Shown: positions 8,038 to 17,905, counted from the first letter of the stretch. The stretch is 64,000 nt of DNA from Desulforapulum autotrophicum (GCA_020723285.1 DYJE01000022.1:1-64000); one strand, 5' to 3'. The notes: generated by a model not told the origin, from the letters alone. A program made the numbers and translations.

Positions 8038-10800
8038 CTACACTTTTTTCAAGGCCGCAGATATTTGATTTTTCAGGGTTTCGAACCGTGTGGGTTTGAA
8101 CAGAACGCCCTGGACACCCAGCTCCCGGAGTTCTGTGATACGCGGATCTTCAGGGGCAAGGGACGACAGGATGATGATCCGCGTGTCCCTGTACCGTTCA
8201 TGGGACTTGATAAAATGAACCAGGGCGATGCCGTCCATTTTGGGCATGAGAATATCGGAGATCACCAGTTTGGGCTGGAAACTGCCGAGAAGAACCGAGG
8301 CTTCCAGGCCGTCTTTGGCGATGCGCAGCGCCCAGTCCGGGTAATGTTTCTGAAGATTGCGACTGGTGATTTTGGCAATGGTGGGATCATCTTCCACGAT
8401 AAGAACACGCATGTGTTCCAGTTCGGTTTCCATCATCACGGCTTCGCGTCCGCAGTGGGTGTTGATGATGTCCCGGATTTCTTCCCGTTTGAAGGGTTTG
8501 GCGACAAAACCGTCCATTCCCGCTTCGAGACAGGCTTCCCTGTCCGATTCGAACACGTTGGCCGTCATGGCCACCACAGGCGTCGTGATGCCTTTTTCCC
8601 GGATCAGCCGTGTGGCTTCAAGTCCGTCCATGCGCGGCATCTGCATGTCCATGAAAATGAGGTCGTATGTTTTTTCATTGACCATCTCCACGGCGATGAT
8701 GCCGTCAGCGGCAATTTCAGCGGCGTGCCCCATTTTCGAAAGCATTTTAACCGCAAGGGTCTGGTTGACCTTGTTGTCTTCGGCCACCAGGATCTGCATG
8801 GAAACGGGTTTTTCATGAACCACTTCCACTTCCGTGAGAAGGGGCTGCTGTTCGGCGGTCTCCACCATGCCAAGAGCCCGGTTGATCATGGACAGCAGCG
8901 ATTTCCGCCGGACCGGCTTGAACAGGTAACCTGAAAATCCGTTTTGCTCCACCATTTTGACGATGCCGCTGCGGGTGTCCGCCGTGATGGCGATGACCGG
9001 CGGAAGACGGTCCTTGAACGTTTCCCTTAAAAGCCCCATGAGCATGTAGCCGTCCACCTCGGGCATCATGATATCCAGAAGAATCACGGCCTCACTGCCG
9101 TCGGTCAGCCTCAGGGCTTCATCGGACGATGCGGCGGTTTTGGGAATCATGCCCAGGCGTTTCACCATGTCCGATTCAATGCGCAAAGCGTCGGGATTGT
9201 CATCCACGATCAGGCAGACCTTGCCGTCGAGATCGGCCTGAACGTCCCGTACCGGGCGTGATTCGCCCATGTCGGCTTTTTCGAACGTCACGGTGAAGTA
9301 AAAACGGGTTCCAACGCCGGGCTCGCTGTCCACAGACAGGCTGCCGCCCATGAGCCCCACCAGTTTCCGCGCGATGGTCAGGCCGAGGCCCGTTCCTCCG
9401 TATTTCCGCGTGGTGCTTCCGTCGGCCTGGGTGAAGGGATCGAAGATCTTGGTCATCTGCTCCGGGGTGAGTCCGATGCCCGTATCGATGACGGAGATTT
9501 CCACAAACAGCTGGCGGCCATCTTCGCCTTTGTCCCGGGCTGTGAGGATGATGTGTCCTTTTTCGGTGAATTTAACCGCATTGCTCAGATGGTTCATCAC
9601 GACCTGATGAAGCCGTGTGGGGTCGCCTTTCACCACCGCGTGGATATTTTCGTCGATTTCAACCAGCAGATCCACAGGCCCGGCGATTTTTGTCCGGACG
9701 ATGTCGCAGGCCCCGTGAAGCAGCTCTTCCAGATTGAAGGGAATGGATTCCAGATCCACCTTGTCCGATTCGATTTTTGTCAGATCGAGAATATCGTTGA
9801 TCAGCGAGAGCAGGGTTTCCGAACACTGGTTCACGGTGACCAGGGCTTCCCGCTGTTCCTGGGTGAGCTCCATGTCGAGCACCATGGTGGTGAACCCGAT
9901 GATGCCGTTGATGGGGGTCCTGATTTCATGGCTCATGTTGGCCAGGAACTGGCTCTTCGCCCGGTCGGCTTTTTCGGCGTCCTCTTTGGCTCTGGCCAGG
10001 TTGGCCGTTCGGGCGGTGACGAGATCGTTCAGCTTTTTGTTCAGAATCCAGCTTTCCAGGTGGACCGAGGCCCGTGAAAGGAGAAGGTCCCGGGTGAACG
10101 GCTTGGTGAGAAAGTCCGACGCCCCTGCCTTGAGAAGCCTGATTTCCGTGTTTTCCCCGCCCTGGGACGTCAGGAAAATCACGGGAATCCGTCCCAGGCG
10201 TTTATGTTTCCTGATCTGGGCGCACAGTTCCTCCCCGTTCATCACGGGCATGTGGAGATCGGTGATCACCAGGTCGATGCTGGCCCCAACTTCACTGTCA
10301 AGAATTTCCCAGGCGTTTTTACCGTTATCCGCGGTCAATACCTGGAAACCGGCGGGTTTGAGAGTGTCCGTGGCGATCTTGAGGATGAACTTGGCGTCGT
10401 CCACCACCAGGATGGTGGCACCGGCCAGATTGCGTTTGGATTCGTACAGGCCGCAGACCGCATCCACCAGTTCGGATTTTTCAAAGGGCGTCCGGATGAT
10501 CCGTGTGACGTCCGCTTCCCAGGCTTCCTCGATTTTACTGACTTCCTCGCTGTCCACAATGGCGAGAATGGGAAGGGGAACATGGCTGTCCGGCATGAAG
10601 ATCCGGGCTTCCCGGATGCTGCGGATCAGGGATATCATGGCGTCGGAATAGATGACCACGATGTCCGGAGCGTATTCGACGACCTTGTCCACGATCCGGT
10701 CTCCCGATTCATAGACCGCGATTTCCCGGTTGTCGCTGATGAGTTCATGGGCGATGAGCTTGGCGACGATTTTATTTTCACTGACTAGAAGTGTTTTCAT
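8038..10800 (-). CDS. hybrid histidine kinase with multiple receiver domains
   Basis: 920 residues. Order: a degenerate receiver-like fold (1-120) where the phosphoacceptor position reads IVVIYSDAM; a complete receiver (about 128-250, VITDLHMP, Asp about 181); HisKA ([16 protein letters not shown], His about 290); HATPase ([16 protein letters not shown]); then three more receivers with LLDIMMP (about 576), FMDMQMP (about 717) and VISDILMP (about 848). There is no transmembrane segment, so it is cytoplasmic. No HPt domain is present, so phosphotransfer to a separate HPt is expected. It starts 8 bases after the flhX stop, so it belongs to the end of the flagellar operon and may be a chemotaxis-like or motility control kinase (inference). 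Confidence 0.9.
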   Translation of the reverse strand: MKTLLVSENKIVAKLIAHELISDNREIAVYESGDRIVDKVVEYAPDIVVIYSDAMISLIRSIREARIFMPDSHVPLPILAIVDSEEVSKIEEAWEADVTRIIRTPFEKSELVDAVCGLYESKRNLAGATILVVDDAKFILKIATDTLKPAGFQVLTADNGKNAWEILDSEVGASIDLVITDLHMPVMNGEELCAQIRKHKRLGRIPVIFLTSQGGENTEIRLLKAGASDFLTKPFTRDLLLSRASVHLESWILNKKLNDLVTARTANLARAKEDAEKADRAKSQFLANMSHEIRTPINGIIGFTTMVLDMELTQEQREALVTVNQCSETLLSLINDILDLTKIESDKVDLESIPFNLEELLHGACDIVRTKIAGPVDLLVEIDENIHAVVKGDPTRLHQVVMNHLSNAVKFTEKGHIILTARDKGEDGRQLFVEISVIDTGIGLTPEQMTKIFDPFTQADGSTTRKYGGTGLGLTIARKLVGLMGGSLSVDSEPGVGTRFYFTVTFEKADMGESRPVRDVQADLDGKVCLIVDDNPDALRIESDMVKRLGMIPKTAASSDEALRLTDGSEAVILLDIMMPEVDGYMLMGLLRETFKDRLPPVIAITADTRSGIVKMVEQNGFSGYLFKPVRRKSLLSMINRALGMVETAEQQPLLTEVEVVHEKPVSMQILVAEDNKVNQTLAVKMLSKMGHAAEIAADGIIAVEMVNEKTYDLIFMDMQMPRMDGLEATRLIREKGITTPVVAMTANVFESDREACLEAGMDGFVAKPFKREEIRDIINTHCGREAVMMETELEHMRVLIVEDDPTIAKITSRNLQKHYPDWALRIAKDGLEASVLLGSFQPKLVISDILMPKMDGIALVHFIKSHERYRDTRIIILSSLAPEDPRITELRELGVQGVLFKPTRFETLKNQISAALKKV

Positions 10801-10808
10801 AAGGTTCG

Positions 10809-11084
10809 TTACACCTTCTGTTTTTTTTCGCGATTCAGGGTGTAGACAAAGGCCAGCAGTTCTGCCACAACCACATAAACGTCTGCCGGGACTTCCTGCT
10901 CGATGTCCAGTTTCGCCAGAACTTCCACCAGATCCGCGTCATCCTTGACGGGGATGCCGTGTTCTTTCGCGATTTCGATGATCCGTTCCGCCACCCGGCC
11001 CGACCCTTTGGCGGAAACCTTCGGCGCACGGTCTTTGTGAGGCTGGTATTTCAGGGCCACGGCTTTTTTCTGTTTTTTTTCCAT
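10809..11084 (-). CDS. flhX: FlhX, stand-alone FlhB cytoplasmic C-terminal homologue
   Basis: 91 residues, with AAGGAGG upstream of the ATG. The whole protein aligns with the part of FlhB after its autocleavage site: '[21 protein letters not shown]' matches 'VAISYKPMEMKAPRVVAKGAG' of the full-length FlhB encoded at 21399-22466, and the downstream [17 protein letters not shown] matches FlhB's GKEIPGDFY/AEILAYVF. The NPTH cleavage motif and membrane domain are absent. Such proteins (the FlhX/YlqH type) can stand in for the cleaved FlhB C-terminus in the export specificity switch. It lies 14 bases after a second FliK-like gene, its expected functional partner. Confidence 0.88.
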   Translation of the reverse strand: MEKKQKKAVALKYQPHKDRAPKVSAKGSGRVAERIIEIAKEHGIPVKDDADLVEVLAKLDIEQEVPADVYVVVAELLAFVYTLNREKKQKV

Positions 11085-11098
11085 GGCCCTCCTTTTCT

Positions 11099-13651
11099 TC
11101 AGATCCGTATGCTTACGGCACGGTCTGAAAACCGGGAGAGTTTTTCAACCAGGGTTGTTTCCGAAAGATGATCTGAATCGGTGATTCCGCACGTAAGCCG
11201 GGTCACATTAAAGCCTTTGGACGCCAGCGTTCTGGCGAGTTCCGGAAGAGCCTCGTCCATAAGCTGCTTCACCACGGGACTTCTCACCTGGAATTCCCCG
11301 GTGAGGGATTTCTTGTAAAGGGAAACCCCGGCCTGAATCGGTCCCAGACTGCTCATGTCAAGGATGAACGCCACACGGATGATCCGCTCCCTGCCGTCAT
11401 TCTCCGCGTTTCTGTTCCGGTCCAGATCGATCAAAAGCTGGCCGAAACGGATCTGGTTTCCATGGACATAGGGAAGAGGCAGCAGGTATTTTCCGCTGTC
11501 GTCGGCAGACTGGCTGTTCAAAACCTGCATTTTTTCAAGGCTTTCGGAAAACGTTTTCAGGGTTTCCCCCACACCGCGCCGGGCGTCCTCCGACCCCTCG
11601 AAGGGAGACATCAGCTCCGCCCCTTTGAGGGCCAGGGCTTTCACATCGGTTTCCACCAGTGTTTCCGTCTGATTTCGGGTCAACACAGGCGTTTTCCCGG
11701 AAAAGGTTTCAGCCAGGGCCTTGAGCTTGTTTTCCCACATCAGGCCGCTGTCCCTGACAAGATGCCGGACCGTGGCTTCTTCAATCGGTCCGTCCTGGCC
11801 CAGGGTGAAGGAGGCCACAAGACTTCTGATTTTTTTCACCAGGGCCAGGGTCTGATGGGATTCTTTTTCAAAAAACACGGCCTGCTTTTCAAGGGACGCT
11901 TCAAGCCGTGTGAAGATGTTCTCAAGATCCCGTTTGACATTCTGATGTGACGGCTGCTCAGCGGCGAACGGCAAAGGGTCCCTTTTTTCAGGGGACAAGC
12001 CATGGGCTTCCGGCCGGACCGGAGCGGCCGTGGCAGACCGTGGGGGCGGCTCGGGCGAAACATCGCCTGACAAATCCACGGAACTGTCCGCAGATGATTC
12101 CGGCAGAATACCGTGAAGGGGGCGGGGGGCCAGGCTTTTTCCGGAGTCCATGCCTCCGTCGGGATTTTCTGGCATGCCTTTTGGGCCGGGCGGAACCGGG
12201 TCCGGCCGCCGGGAATGCAACTCCTCCGTGTTCTCGAAGGAGGCCATGTCCGGGAAATTTTTTTTTAAGACAGAGGCCTGGACGGGATCAGCCTGTAACA
12301 CGGGCTTTTCCCCAGGTGGATTTTCAGAGAATGTGATGCTGTGTTCCGCGGCCCGGGTTTGTAAACTATCGGCCGTTTCTCCTGTCGCGGGTATGATTTT
12401 AACGGGTCCTGTGCCGTCCGGAGCTGCCAGGGCATCCCGCAGTGGCGGCAGCGATGTGAGAGCTGGCAGATCAGGTCCGGCTTCAAGAACTCCGGTGATT
12501 TTTTGAAGCCAGGTCCGGGTTTTGTCGTCCAGAAACAGGCGCAGTGCCTGCCGGTCCTTCTGGGGAAGCTGTTCCAGCGCCTGCCGGATCGTTTTTTCAG
12601 GGCCGGGAGCCTGGTTTTGTTCGGCGCTTTCAGGGATGGACGTTTCGGGCATGAGGATGTCCCCGGTTTCTGCCATTGAAGCTTCCTGTGTGCCGGTGGC
12701 TGATGAAAAATAGGTGCTCAGCTCTTTTTCCGCAGCCGAAAGTAAACCCATGACCGCCTTTGGAAGGCCCGACGGTTTTTCAAAAACAAGGGCCGCCAGT
12801 TTTAAATCGGCCGGAATCACTGGTCGGAGTGGCGGGGGAACTGGGGTGGATGCCGAATCGCTTTTAAGAACCAAAACCGGCATTTCCACATCCTGAACGG
12901 TTTCGGGTTCCGGGTTTTCCATGATCATGGACGGTGGAACTGAAACTCTGACCGTCGGCGTGGGCTGCGCTTCCACCCTTGGCAAGGCGGATTTTGCGTC
13001 TTCGGCGGTCCCAACAATGGCCGCTGGATTTTTTGGCGCAGGCTCGTCGGGCAAAGGGGAAAGCGTGGCCGGTGCGGGTCTGTTGACAGAGACGGACGGC
13101 TGTTCCGGCGTCAGGGGTCTGACCGTCGTGTTCAGAGTCCCGGTAGCTTTTGAAACAGTTTCAGGTGTCTCAGGAAGTTTCACCGGCTCGGCCATGTTTT
13201 GGGCTGCCGATTTTCCGTCTTTGACTGTCACCGCAGCGCTGTCCGTTGCCTGGCCGGATTCGGGAAGCGGGGTGTTCAATACTTCCGAGAGAACGGCATA
13301 GGGGCCTTCCCGTCCCAGTTTCCGCATTTCGGCCAGTCCTTCACGCAATGGCGGCAGGGCCTGTGCCTGCTCAACTTTCCGAAGAACCTGCTGTCCCGAA
13401 ATTCGCGTCACCTGAAGGGTCAGGGTTTCGTTTTCTGAAAGGGGCATTTCCGTTGCGGCGTTCAGTTTTTTTCCGTCAATGAGAAGCTGGGCCTGATTCC
13501 GGGAAATGACCTTGAGGACCCGTGCCTCTATCACCTGCTGGTCTTTGAGGCCCAGTGCGGCGAGGATATCCTTTCCGGCCTTGCCTTCTTTTTCCTTGAG
13601 GGCAGTCAGTGCCGTGTCAGAAGTAAGGGTCAGTTGCGAAAGGATCGTCAA
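11099..13651 (-). CDS. second FliK-like flagellar hook-length control family protein
   Basis: 850 residues, apparent TTG start at 13651. The N-terminal 100 residues form a small folded domain ending QVIEARVLKVISRNQAQLLI. A long Pro/Ala/Glu-rich, low-complexity middle (about 130-600) follows, then a C-terminal globular domain (about 700-850; 'YVHGNQIRFGQLLIDLD', 'GVSLYKKSLTGEFQVRS') resembling the FliK/Flg_hook C-terminal fold. The architecture matches FliK-family rulers, and the downstream gene is flhX, mirroring FliK-FlhB. The canonical FliK is encoded separately at 30352-32664, so this is a paralogue. Its exact role is unproven. Confidence 0.7.
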   Translation of the reverse strand: MTILSQLTLTSDTALTALKEKEGKAGKDILAALGLKDQQVIEARVLKVISRNQAQLLIDGKKLNAATEMPLSENETLTLQVTRISGQQVLRKVEQAQALPPLREGLAEMRKLGREGPYAVLSEVLNTPLPESGQATDSAAVTVKDGKSAAQNMAEPVKLPETPETVSKATGTLNTTVRPLTPEQPSVSVNRPAPATLSPLPDEPAPKNPAAIVGTAEDAKSALPRVEAQPTPTVRVSVPPSMIMENPEPETVQDVEMPVLVLKSDSASTPVPPPLRPVIPADLKLAALVFEKPSGLPKAVMGLLSAAEKELSTYFSSATGTQEASMAETGDILMPETSIPESAEQNQAPGPEKTIRQALEQLPQKDRQALRLFLDDKTRTWLQKITGVLEAGPDLPALTSLPPLRDALAAPDGTGPVKIIPATGETADSLQTRAAEHSITFSENPPGEKPVLQADPVQASVLKKNFPDMASFENTEELHSRRPDPVPPGPKGMPENPDGGMDSGKSLAPRPLHGILPESSADSSVDLSGDVSPEPPPRSATAAPVRPEAHGLSPEKRDPLPFAAEQPSHQNVKRDLENIFTRLEASLEKQAVFFEKESHQTLALVKKIRSLVASFTLGQDGPIEEATVRHLVRDSGLMWENKLKALAETFSGKTPVLTRNQTETLVETDVKALALKGAELMSPFEGSEDARRGVGETLKTFSESLEKMQVLNSQSADDSGKYLLPLPYVHGNQIRFGQLLIDLDRNRNAENDGRERIIRVAFILDMSSLGPIQAGVSLYKKSLTGEFQVRSPVVKQLMDEALPELARTLASKGFNVTRLTCGITDSDHLSETTLVEKLSRFSDRAVSIRI

Positions 13652-13666
13652 GGCCTCATTCTCCCG

Positions 13667-14194
13667 TCAGGATTCTTTTTCCATGGCGATAAATTTCATT
13701 TTCAGTGCGATGACAAGATCCACCTCTTTGCGCGAAACCGACAGTTTTTCCGAAATGCTCTGGGCATCCAAACCTTTTTCAAACATGACGAGAATGGCCT
13801 CCTGCATGTCGCTGATTCCCGCTCCGGCGTATGCGTCGTCGACCGTTCCGAAGGTTTTGCTGGCAAGACAGGCGTCTGCGCGGTTGAGCAGCAGATTGAG
13901 ACTGATGATGCGGCTGTCCAGTTTCTCGTTGAGTTCACGGATCAGAAGTTTCTTTTCCATGATCTGGCTTTCGAAAATTCTGGCCGCAGCTTCCGCTTCG
14001 GCAAGGAGGGGCTCCAGAAGAGCCAGGATTTTTTCTGCGGTCTTTCCTGCAGCATCGTTGCCTTCCGATACGCTTTTTTCAACAGCCGGGGCCGTTTTCA
14101 TGTTCCGGATGACGCGGACCATAACAGCGATGAGAAGAAAAAGGAGGATCATCTGGAAAACAACCCAGAATTCAGTGGTCAGAACGGCCTTCAT
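13667..14194 (-). CDS. membrane-anchored protein of flagellar operon, unknown function
   Basis: 175 residues, AAAGGTGA before the ATG. One N-terminal transmembrane helix (about 8-28) is followed by a charged, probably coiled-coil cytoplasmic region (about 55-115) and a small C-terminal helical motif 'ALSISEKLSVSRKEVDLVIALK'-like (about 140-168), which resembles the helix-turn-helix end of DUF2802/DUF6115-type proteins often found in flagellar operons. It sits between the 103-aa protein and the FliK-like gene and probably works with the motor or export machinery, but no function can be assigned. Confidence 0.6.
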   Translation of the reverse strand: MKAVLTTEFWVVFQMILLFLLIAVMVRVIRNMKTAPAVEKSVSEGNDAAGKTAEKILALLEPLLAEAEAAARIFESQIMEKKLLIRELNEKLDSRIISLNLLLNRADACLASKTFGTVDDAYAGAGISDMQEAILVMFEKGLDAQSISEKLSVSRKEVDLVIALKMKFIAMEKES

Positions 14195-14265
14195 GATGTT
14201 TCACCTTTGTGTTGGGCAGGACAAATGTGCGTCAAATTCTATCGGATCAGGTCAAGTGTCGGATA

Positions 14266-14577
14266 TCAGACCACCGTATTGAGCAGGCGGCCGGGGCCGT
14301 CGGGATCGGCGATATCTTCCATGGCGGCCCGGACTTTCATTTTACGTTCTTTCTTCCGGTCCCTCTTGAACCTGCCGCTGCCCGGCCGTTCCTGGGTCAG
14401 AATGACTTTTTCGGCTTCGTCCGCCTGGGCGATCACCGTCCGTTTTCTGTCATCTTCGGCCATGCGTTCGAACACCGTATTCTGTGCGGATTCGAGCACC
14501 GGATTTTTGATATTGTGCGAGTCCCTGATTACATCACCCTGCTGGATCACGATATTGAGATTCGGTATGGTTGTCAT
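14266..14577 (-). CDS. small conserved flagellar-operon protein, unknown
   Basis: 103 residues from ATG 14577, which has AAAGGA 10 bases upstream; an earlier in-frame ATG at 14586 is too close to that site. It is highly charged with a basic patch RFKRDRKKERKMKVRA (about 72-87) and no membrane segment. I do not recognise a domain. Its position between the FliL-like gene and the membrane-anchored protein, in the same direction, ties it to the flagellar operon. Confidence 0.6.
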   Translation of the reverse strand: MTTIPNLNIVIQQGDVIRDSHNIKNPVLESAQNTVFERMAEDDRKRTVIAQADEAEKVILTQERPGSGRFKRDRKKERKMKVRAAMEDIADPDGPGRLLNTVV

Positions 14578-14618
14578 GGCCCGCATCCTTTTTTCCGTTC
14601 GTGTGAGAGGCCTCCTTG

Positions 14619-16175
14619 CTATCCGGTTTCAAAATCGATGAATTCGAGGGTTGAAACCGTCCCCTGGGCAAGGGCCCCGTTCAAGGCATCCATGATCATG
14701 GTTTTCAGATCCGCTTCCACAACCGCGGTTTCGCCTTGTGAGGTCAGTACCTTGTTCATGACCTCATACACAATATTTCGGAAAAAAGGTTCGTATTCTT
14801 TAACTGGATTTTCAGGGGTTTCCGCAATCTGAAACGTCAGGGACAGGGAAATGTAAGACGAGCCCTTGCCCAGGGCCGGGGCCACCGCCACAAAGTCGTT
14901 CATGGTGACGGTATAGGTTTCGAGTATCGGGATGTCTGATTCACCGTGTCCTTCGGCATGCTGAATGTCCTGACCCTGTCCCTTTTCGGCGGTGTCGCGC
15001 ACGGTGCTTTGAACGTCACCGGTTTTCAGCCTGTAAACATAAAATGACCCTGCGCCCACAGCGGCAAGCAGACAGGCCACAGCCAGTCCTATCATCACTT
15101 TCTTTTTCGGAAAGGGTTTCTTTTCTTTTTTTTCCTTGGTTTTCTGAGGGGCTTCCACCTCATCGATGTCGAGTTTGTCAAGCTTCTCCAGGATCACCTG
15201 ATCGTGGAGATCGTCATCGGTTTTTTCCTTTTCCCGGTCATCCTCCTGCAACAGCCGGTCAATGTCTTCCTGGGATATCAGTTTGTCGGGTTCCTGGGAT
15301 TTGGCCGGGCCTTCTTCAGAGAAAGGCCGGGCCGAACTCAGAAGACGGTCGATATCCTCCTGGTCGATCAGGGTCGTTTCCTCTTCTTCCTCAGGCTCCT
15401 GGTATTTCCCCATCAGCAGTTTGTCGATATCGTCCTGGGATATCAGATTGCTTTCCTCGCCGCCCTCTTCGGCTTTACTGGCTGAAGGTCCGGCGGATTC
15501 TCCCGTGCCGTTGAGCAGACTGTCGATGTCCGCAGGGTTGATGATGTTGTCAACCGTCCCTGTATCGGCCATGGGAGCGGGGGCTTCGGCGGACTTCCCC
15601 GGTTTTTTTTTCACGTCTTTGTCCACACCGGCAAGAAGGGCGTCGATATCATCCTGGGTGATCAGGTCCGAATCGCTATCCGAATCGTCCGAAGATCGGG
15701 ATTCCGATTCCAGATCCGTTCCTGAAATCAGCGCCTTGATGTCTTCATCGGTGATGGAATCCGGGCTTTCTTCACGGTCAGCCCCGGTTTCGCCAACCTC
15801 CTCGGACAAGAGGAGTTTCCTGATGTCTTCCGGGGACACGAGATCCAGGTCTGCGAGACCGTCATCGGCGTCGTATACCGGCTCGGGTTCCGGAGTTTTC
15901 TTTTTTTTGGCGGGTTTATGGCTGGAAAGGAGGGCGTCAATATCCTCCTGGCTGACCAGGTCGTCGTCATTGGAGGCCTCCGGTGCCGGCTCGTCCATGG
16001 CGCTCCGTCCAAGGTTCAGGAGGGCGTCGATGTCTTCCTGGGTGATGATGGCCTCATCGTCTCCCCGGCCCGGTTCATCCTGTGACAGGGGGGCGGACCG
16101 AGCCTCATCCAGAAGACGGTCCAGTTCGTCCTGGGCGATGAAGCTGTCTTTGTATTTACTGTCCGCTAAAGCCAT
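14619..16175 (-). CDS. FliL-like membrane protein with ten FliM-type EIDALL motifs
   Basis: 518 residues. ATG 16175 overlaps the fliA stop region (TGATATG). The cytoplasmic N-terminus (1-356) is acidic and contains ten spaced copies of a FliM N-terminal-like peptide, starting at residues of about 12, 43, 73, 112, 140, 171, 211, 244, 269 and 299 (for example ITQEDIDALL, VSQEDIDALL, ISQDDIDKLL, ISQEDIDRLL). A basic stretch (about 347-359), one transmembrane helix (about 359-380) and a periplasmic FliL-like domain (about 415-518, ending STLEFIDFETG, compare RNIYFTDFLIM of FliL at 26794) follow. FliM here begins ILTQEEVDSLL, the peptide that in the FliM family binds CheY-P. A usual FliL has a short N-terminus, so this one is about 300 residues longer. 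Multivalent CheY binding is an inference. Confidence 0.82.
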   Translation of the reverse strand: MALADSKYKDSFIAQDELDRLLDEARSAPLSQDEPGRGDDEAIITQEDIDALLNLGRSAMDEPAPEASNDDDLVSQEDIDALLSSHKPAKKKKTPEPEPVYDADDGLADLDLVSPEDIRKLLLSEEVGETGADREESPDSITDEDIKALISGTDLESESRSSDDSDSDSDLITQDDIDALLAGVDKDVKKKPGKSAEAPAPMADTGTVDNIINPADIDSLLNGTGESAGPSASKAEEGGEESNLISQDDIDKLLMGKYQEPEEEEETTLIDQEDIDRLLSSARPFSEEGPAKSQEPDKLISQEDIDRLLQEDDREKEKTDDDLHDQVILEKLDKLDIDEVEAPQKTKEKKEKKPFPKKKVMIGLAVACLLAAVGAGSFYVYRLKTGDVQSTVRDTAEKGQGQDIQHAEGHGESDIPILETYTVTMNDFVAVAPALGKGSSYISLSLTFQIAETPENPVKEYEPFFRNIVYEVMNKVLTSQGETAVVEADLKTMIMDALNGALAQGTVSTLEFIDFETG

Positions 16176-16176
16176 A

Positions 16177-16944
16177 TCAGTTCTTCCGGTAATCTTTGAT
16201 CCGTGATTTCAGTTTGATCAGGGCCATGGTGTGGATCTGGCAGATCCGGGATTCGGTCAGTTCCATGACGCTCCCGATTTCTTTGAGTGTCAGCTCGTCA
16301 TAGTAATACAGTGAAATCACCAGCTGCTCTTTTTCCGTCAGTTTGCGGATGGCTTTGGCCAGAACACTTTTCAGCTCTTTCTGGATCAGTTCGTCCGCAG
16401 GGTCCTCGTCGCTTTTCATGCCCTCGTGGAACGTGGCTCCCGGTTCTCCGCCGTTGTCGTTGTTCTTGATGTAGTCGTCAAGGCTCAGAAGGGCGGCACA
16501 GTGAATGTCCGAAAGCGTCTTGAGGTAAACGTCCAGGGGCTGCCCCATTTCCTCGGCGATTTCCATGTCGCTTGCGGGGCGGCCTTCCCTTGCTTCCACA
16601 ATCTGCACGGCTTTTTCAATGCCCTGGATTTTTTTACGCATGGACCGGGAGTACCAGTCCATGCTTCGGAGTTCGTCGAGGATAGCCCCTTTGATGCGGT
16701 ACTGGGCGTAAGTTTTAAGCCCGACGTTTTTTTTGGGGTCGTACTTGTCCACCGCGTCGATGAGGCCCAGGGAACCGGCGCTCACCAGCTCGTCGAACAC
16801 CACGCTGGAGGGAATGCGTGACGCCACCCGTCCGGCGAGGTATTTCACCAGATAGGCGTATTTGGCGATCATGGCCTCCCGCTCTCTGGGGCTGAAATAA
16901 CCGCTCTGGGTTTTGCTTTCTGTTTTTTCGTATTCCTGGATCAT
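16177..16944 (-). CDS. fliA: flagellar sigma factor FliA (sigma-28)
   Basis: 255 residues. Region 2 (about 25-95) contains VASRIPSSVVFDELVSAGSLGLIDAV (start of it visible as 'FDELVSAGSLGLIDA') and FKTYA-like 'GLKTYAQYRIKGAILDELRS', diagnostic for the FliA/WhiG group. Region 3 (about 110-180) and region 4 (about 195-250, 'LTLKEIGSVMELTESRICQ' helix-turn-helix) are complete. It directs RNA polymerase to late flagellar and chemotaxis promoters. It follows flhG and overlaps fliL2 translationally. No strong ribosome-binding site precedes ATG 16944. The anti-sigma factor FlgM is not in the window. Confidence 0.96.
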   Translation of the reverse strand: MIQEYEKTESKTQSGYFSPREREAMIAKYAYLVKYLAGRVASRIPSSVVFDELVSAGSLGLIDAVDKYDPKKNVGLKTYAQYRIKGAILDELRSMDWYSRSMRKKIQGIEKAVQIVEAREGRPASDMEIAEEMGQPLDVYLKTLSDIHCAALLSLDDYIKNNDNGGEPGATFHEGMKSDEDPADELIQKELKSVLAKAIRKLTEKEQLVISLYYYDELTLKEIGSVMELTESRICQIHTMALIKLKSRIKDYRKN

Positions 16945-17014
16945 GATGGGTTCAATGGTTGTTGATGGTTGACGCCGCAGGCAAAACGACGCTGGGGGTT
17001 CTTTCCCCCTTGAT

Positions 17015-17905
17015 TTACCTCACCCTCATCAAACGCTGCATGAAAAACTTGATGTTTCCGTCGAGATCCGTGCGCCTGGGTGATACCGCGAGTTTTTCCG
17101 CCAGCTGGGCCACCGCCCTGGCCGCCTGGGACTCGGGGAATTTTTCCAGAAAAGGCGCCCGTGCGATGACCGATTCCCTGACCTTGGCGTCCGCCGGAAC
17201 AAAACCCATGTATTCCGTGATGGCACCTTTCAAAAACCGCTCCGCCGCCTGACTCAGTGTATAGTAAACGGCCTTGGCTTCATCCAGCCCGCTGACCATG
17301 TTGACCAGAATTTTAAAACGTTTCGCGCCGTGACCGTAGAGAACCTTGATGATACCGTAGGCATCGGTGATTGACGTGGGCTCACCTGTAACAACAACTA
17401 TACACTCTTCCGCCGCTAAATTAAAGTAAATAACATTGGTGGAAATTCCGGCGGCCGTATCCACCAGAACCACATCGAACAGATTTTCAATGGTTTCGAA
17501 TTCGGAAAGAAGGGTGAGCTTCTGGCTTTCCGACAGTTCGCTCATGCTTTCGTCGCCGGAAAGAGCCGGGATAATGGAAATGCCCGGACGGATTTCCGTG
17601 ATCACCTCGGTGAGTTCCTTTTCGCCGGAAATCACATGGGCGATGGTGAACTGGGGGCGTACACCGAAAACGATGTCGATGTTGGCAAGCCCCAGGTCCC
17701 CGTCGAAAATCAGGACCCGTTTCCCCAGACGGCTGAAGGCCAGGGACAGATTGGCCACCAGATTGGTCTTGCCCACGCCGCCTTTGCCGCTGGTGATGGA
17801 AAACACCCTGGGACCGTCGTCATGGACGGGTCCTTTCTTTGTGACTGTCATGCGCGATTCCTTTGCCATGATTTTCCTTAAATGACTGGCCTGATCCACG
17901 TTCAC
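17015..17905 (-). CDS. flhG: FlhG (FleN/YlxH) MinD-like ATPase
   Basis: 296 residues, GTG start at 17905 with AGGAG at 5-base spacing. The N-terminal DQASHLR motif (4-10) is the FlhG segment that activates the FlhF GTPase. The deviant Walker A GKGGVGKT (40-47), DGDLGLANID and VLVDTAAG motifs, and a C-terminal amphipathic tail, are typical. It controls number and position of flagella at the pole with FlhF. It follows flhF directly (52 bases), the standard flhA-flhF-flhG-fliA order of polar flagellates. Confidence 0.95.
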   Translation of the reverse strand: MNVDQASHLRKIMAKESRMTVTKKGPVHDDGPRVFSITSGKGGVGKTNLVANLSLAFSRLGKRVLIFDGDLGLANIDIVFGVRPQFTIAHVISGEKELTEVITEIRPGISIIPALSGDESMSELSESQKLTLLSEFETIENLFDVVLVDTAAGISTNVIYFNLAAEECIVVVTGEPTSITDAYGIIKVLYGHGAKRFKILVNMVSGLDEAKAVYYTLSQAAERFLKGAITEYMGFVPADAKVRESVIARAPFLEKFPESQAARAVAQLAEKLAVSPRRTDLDGNIKFFMQRLMRVR

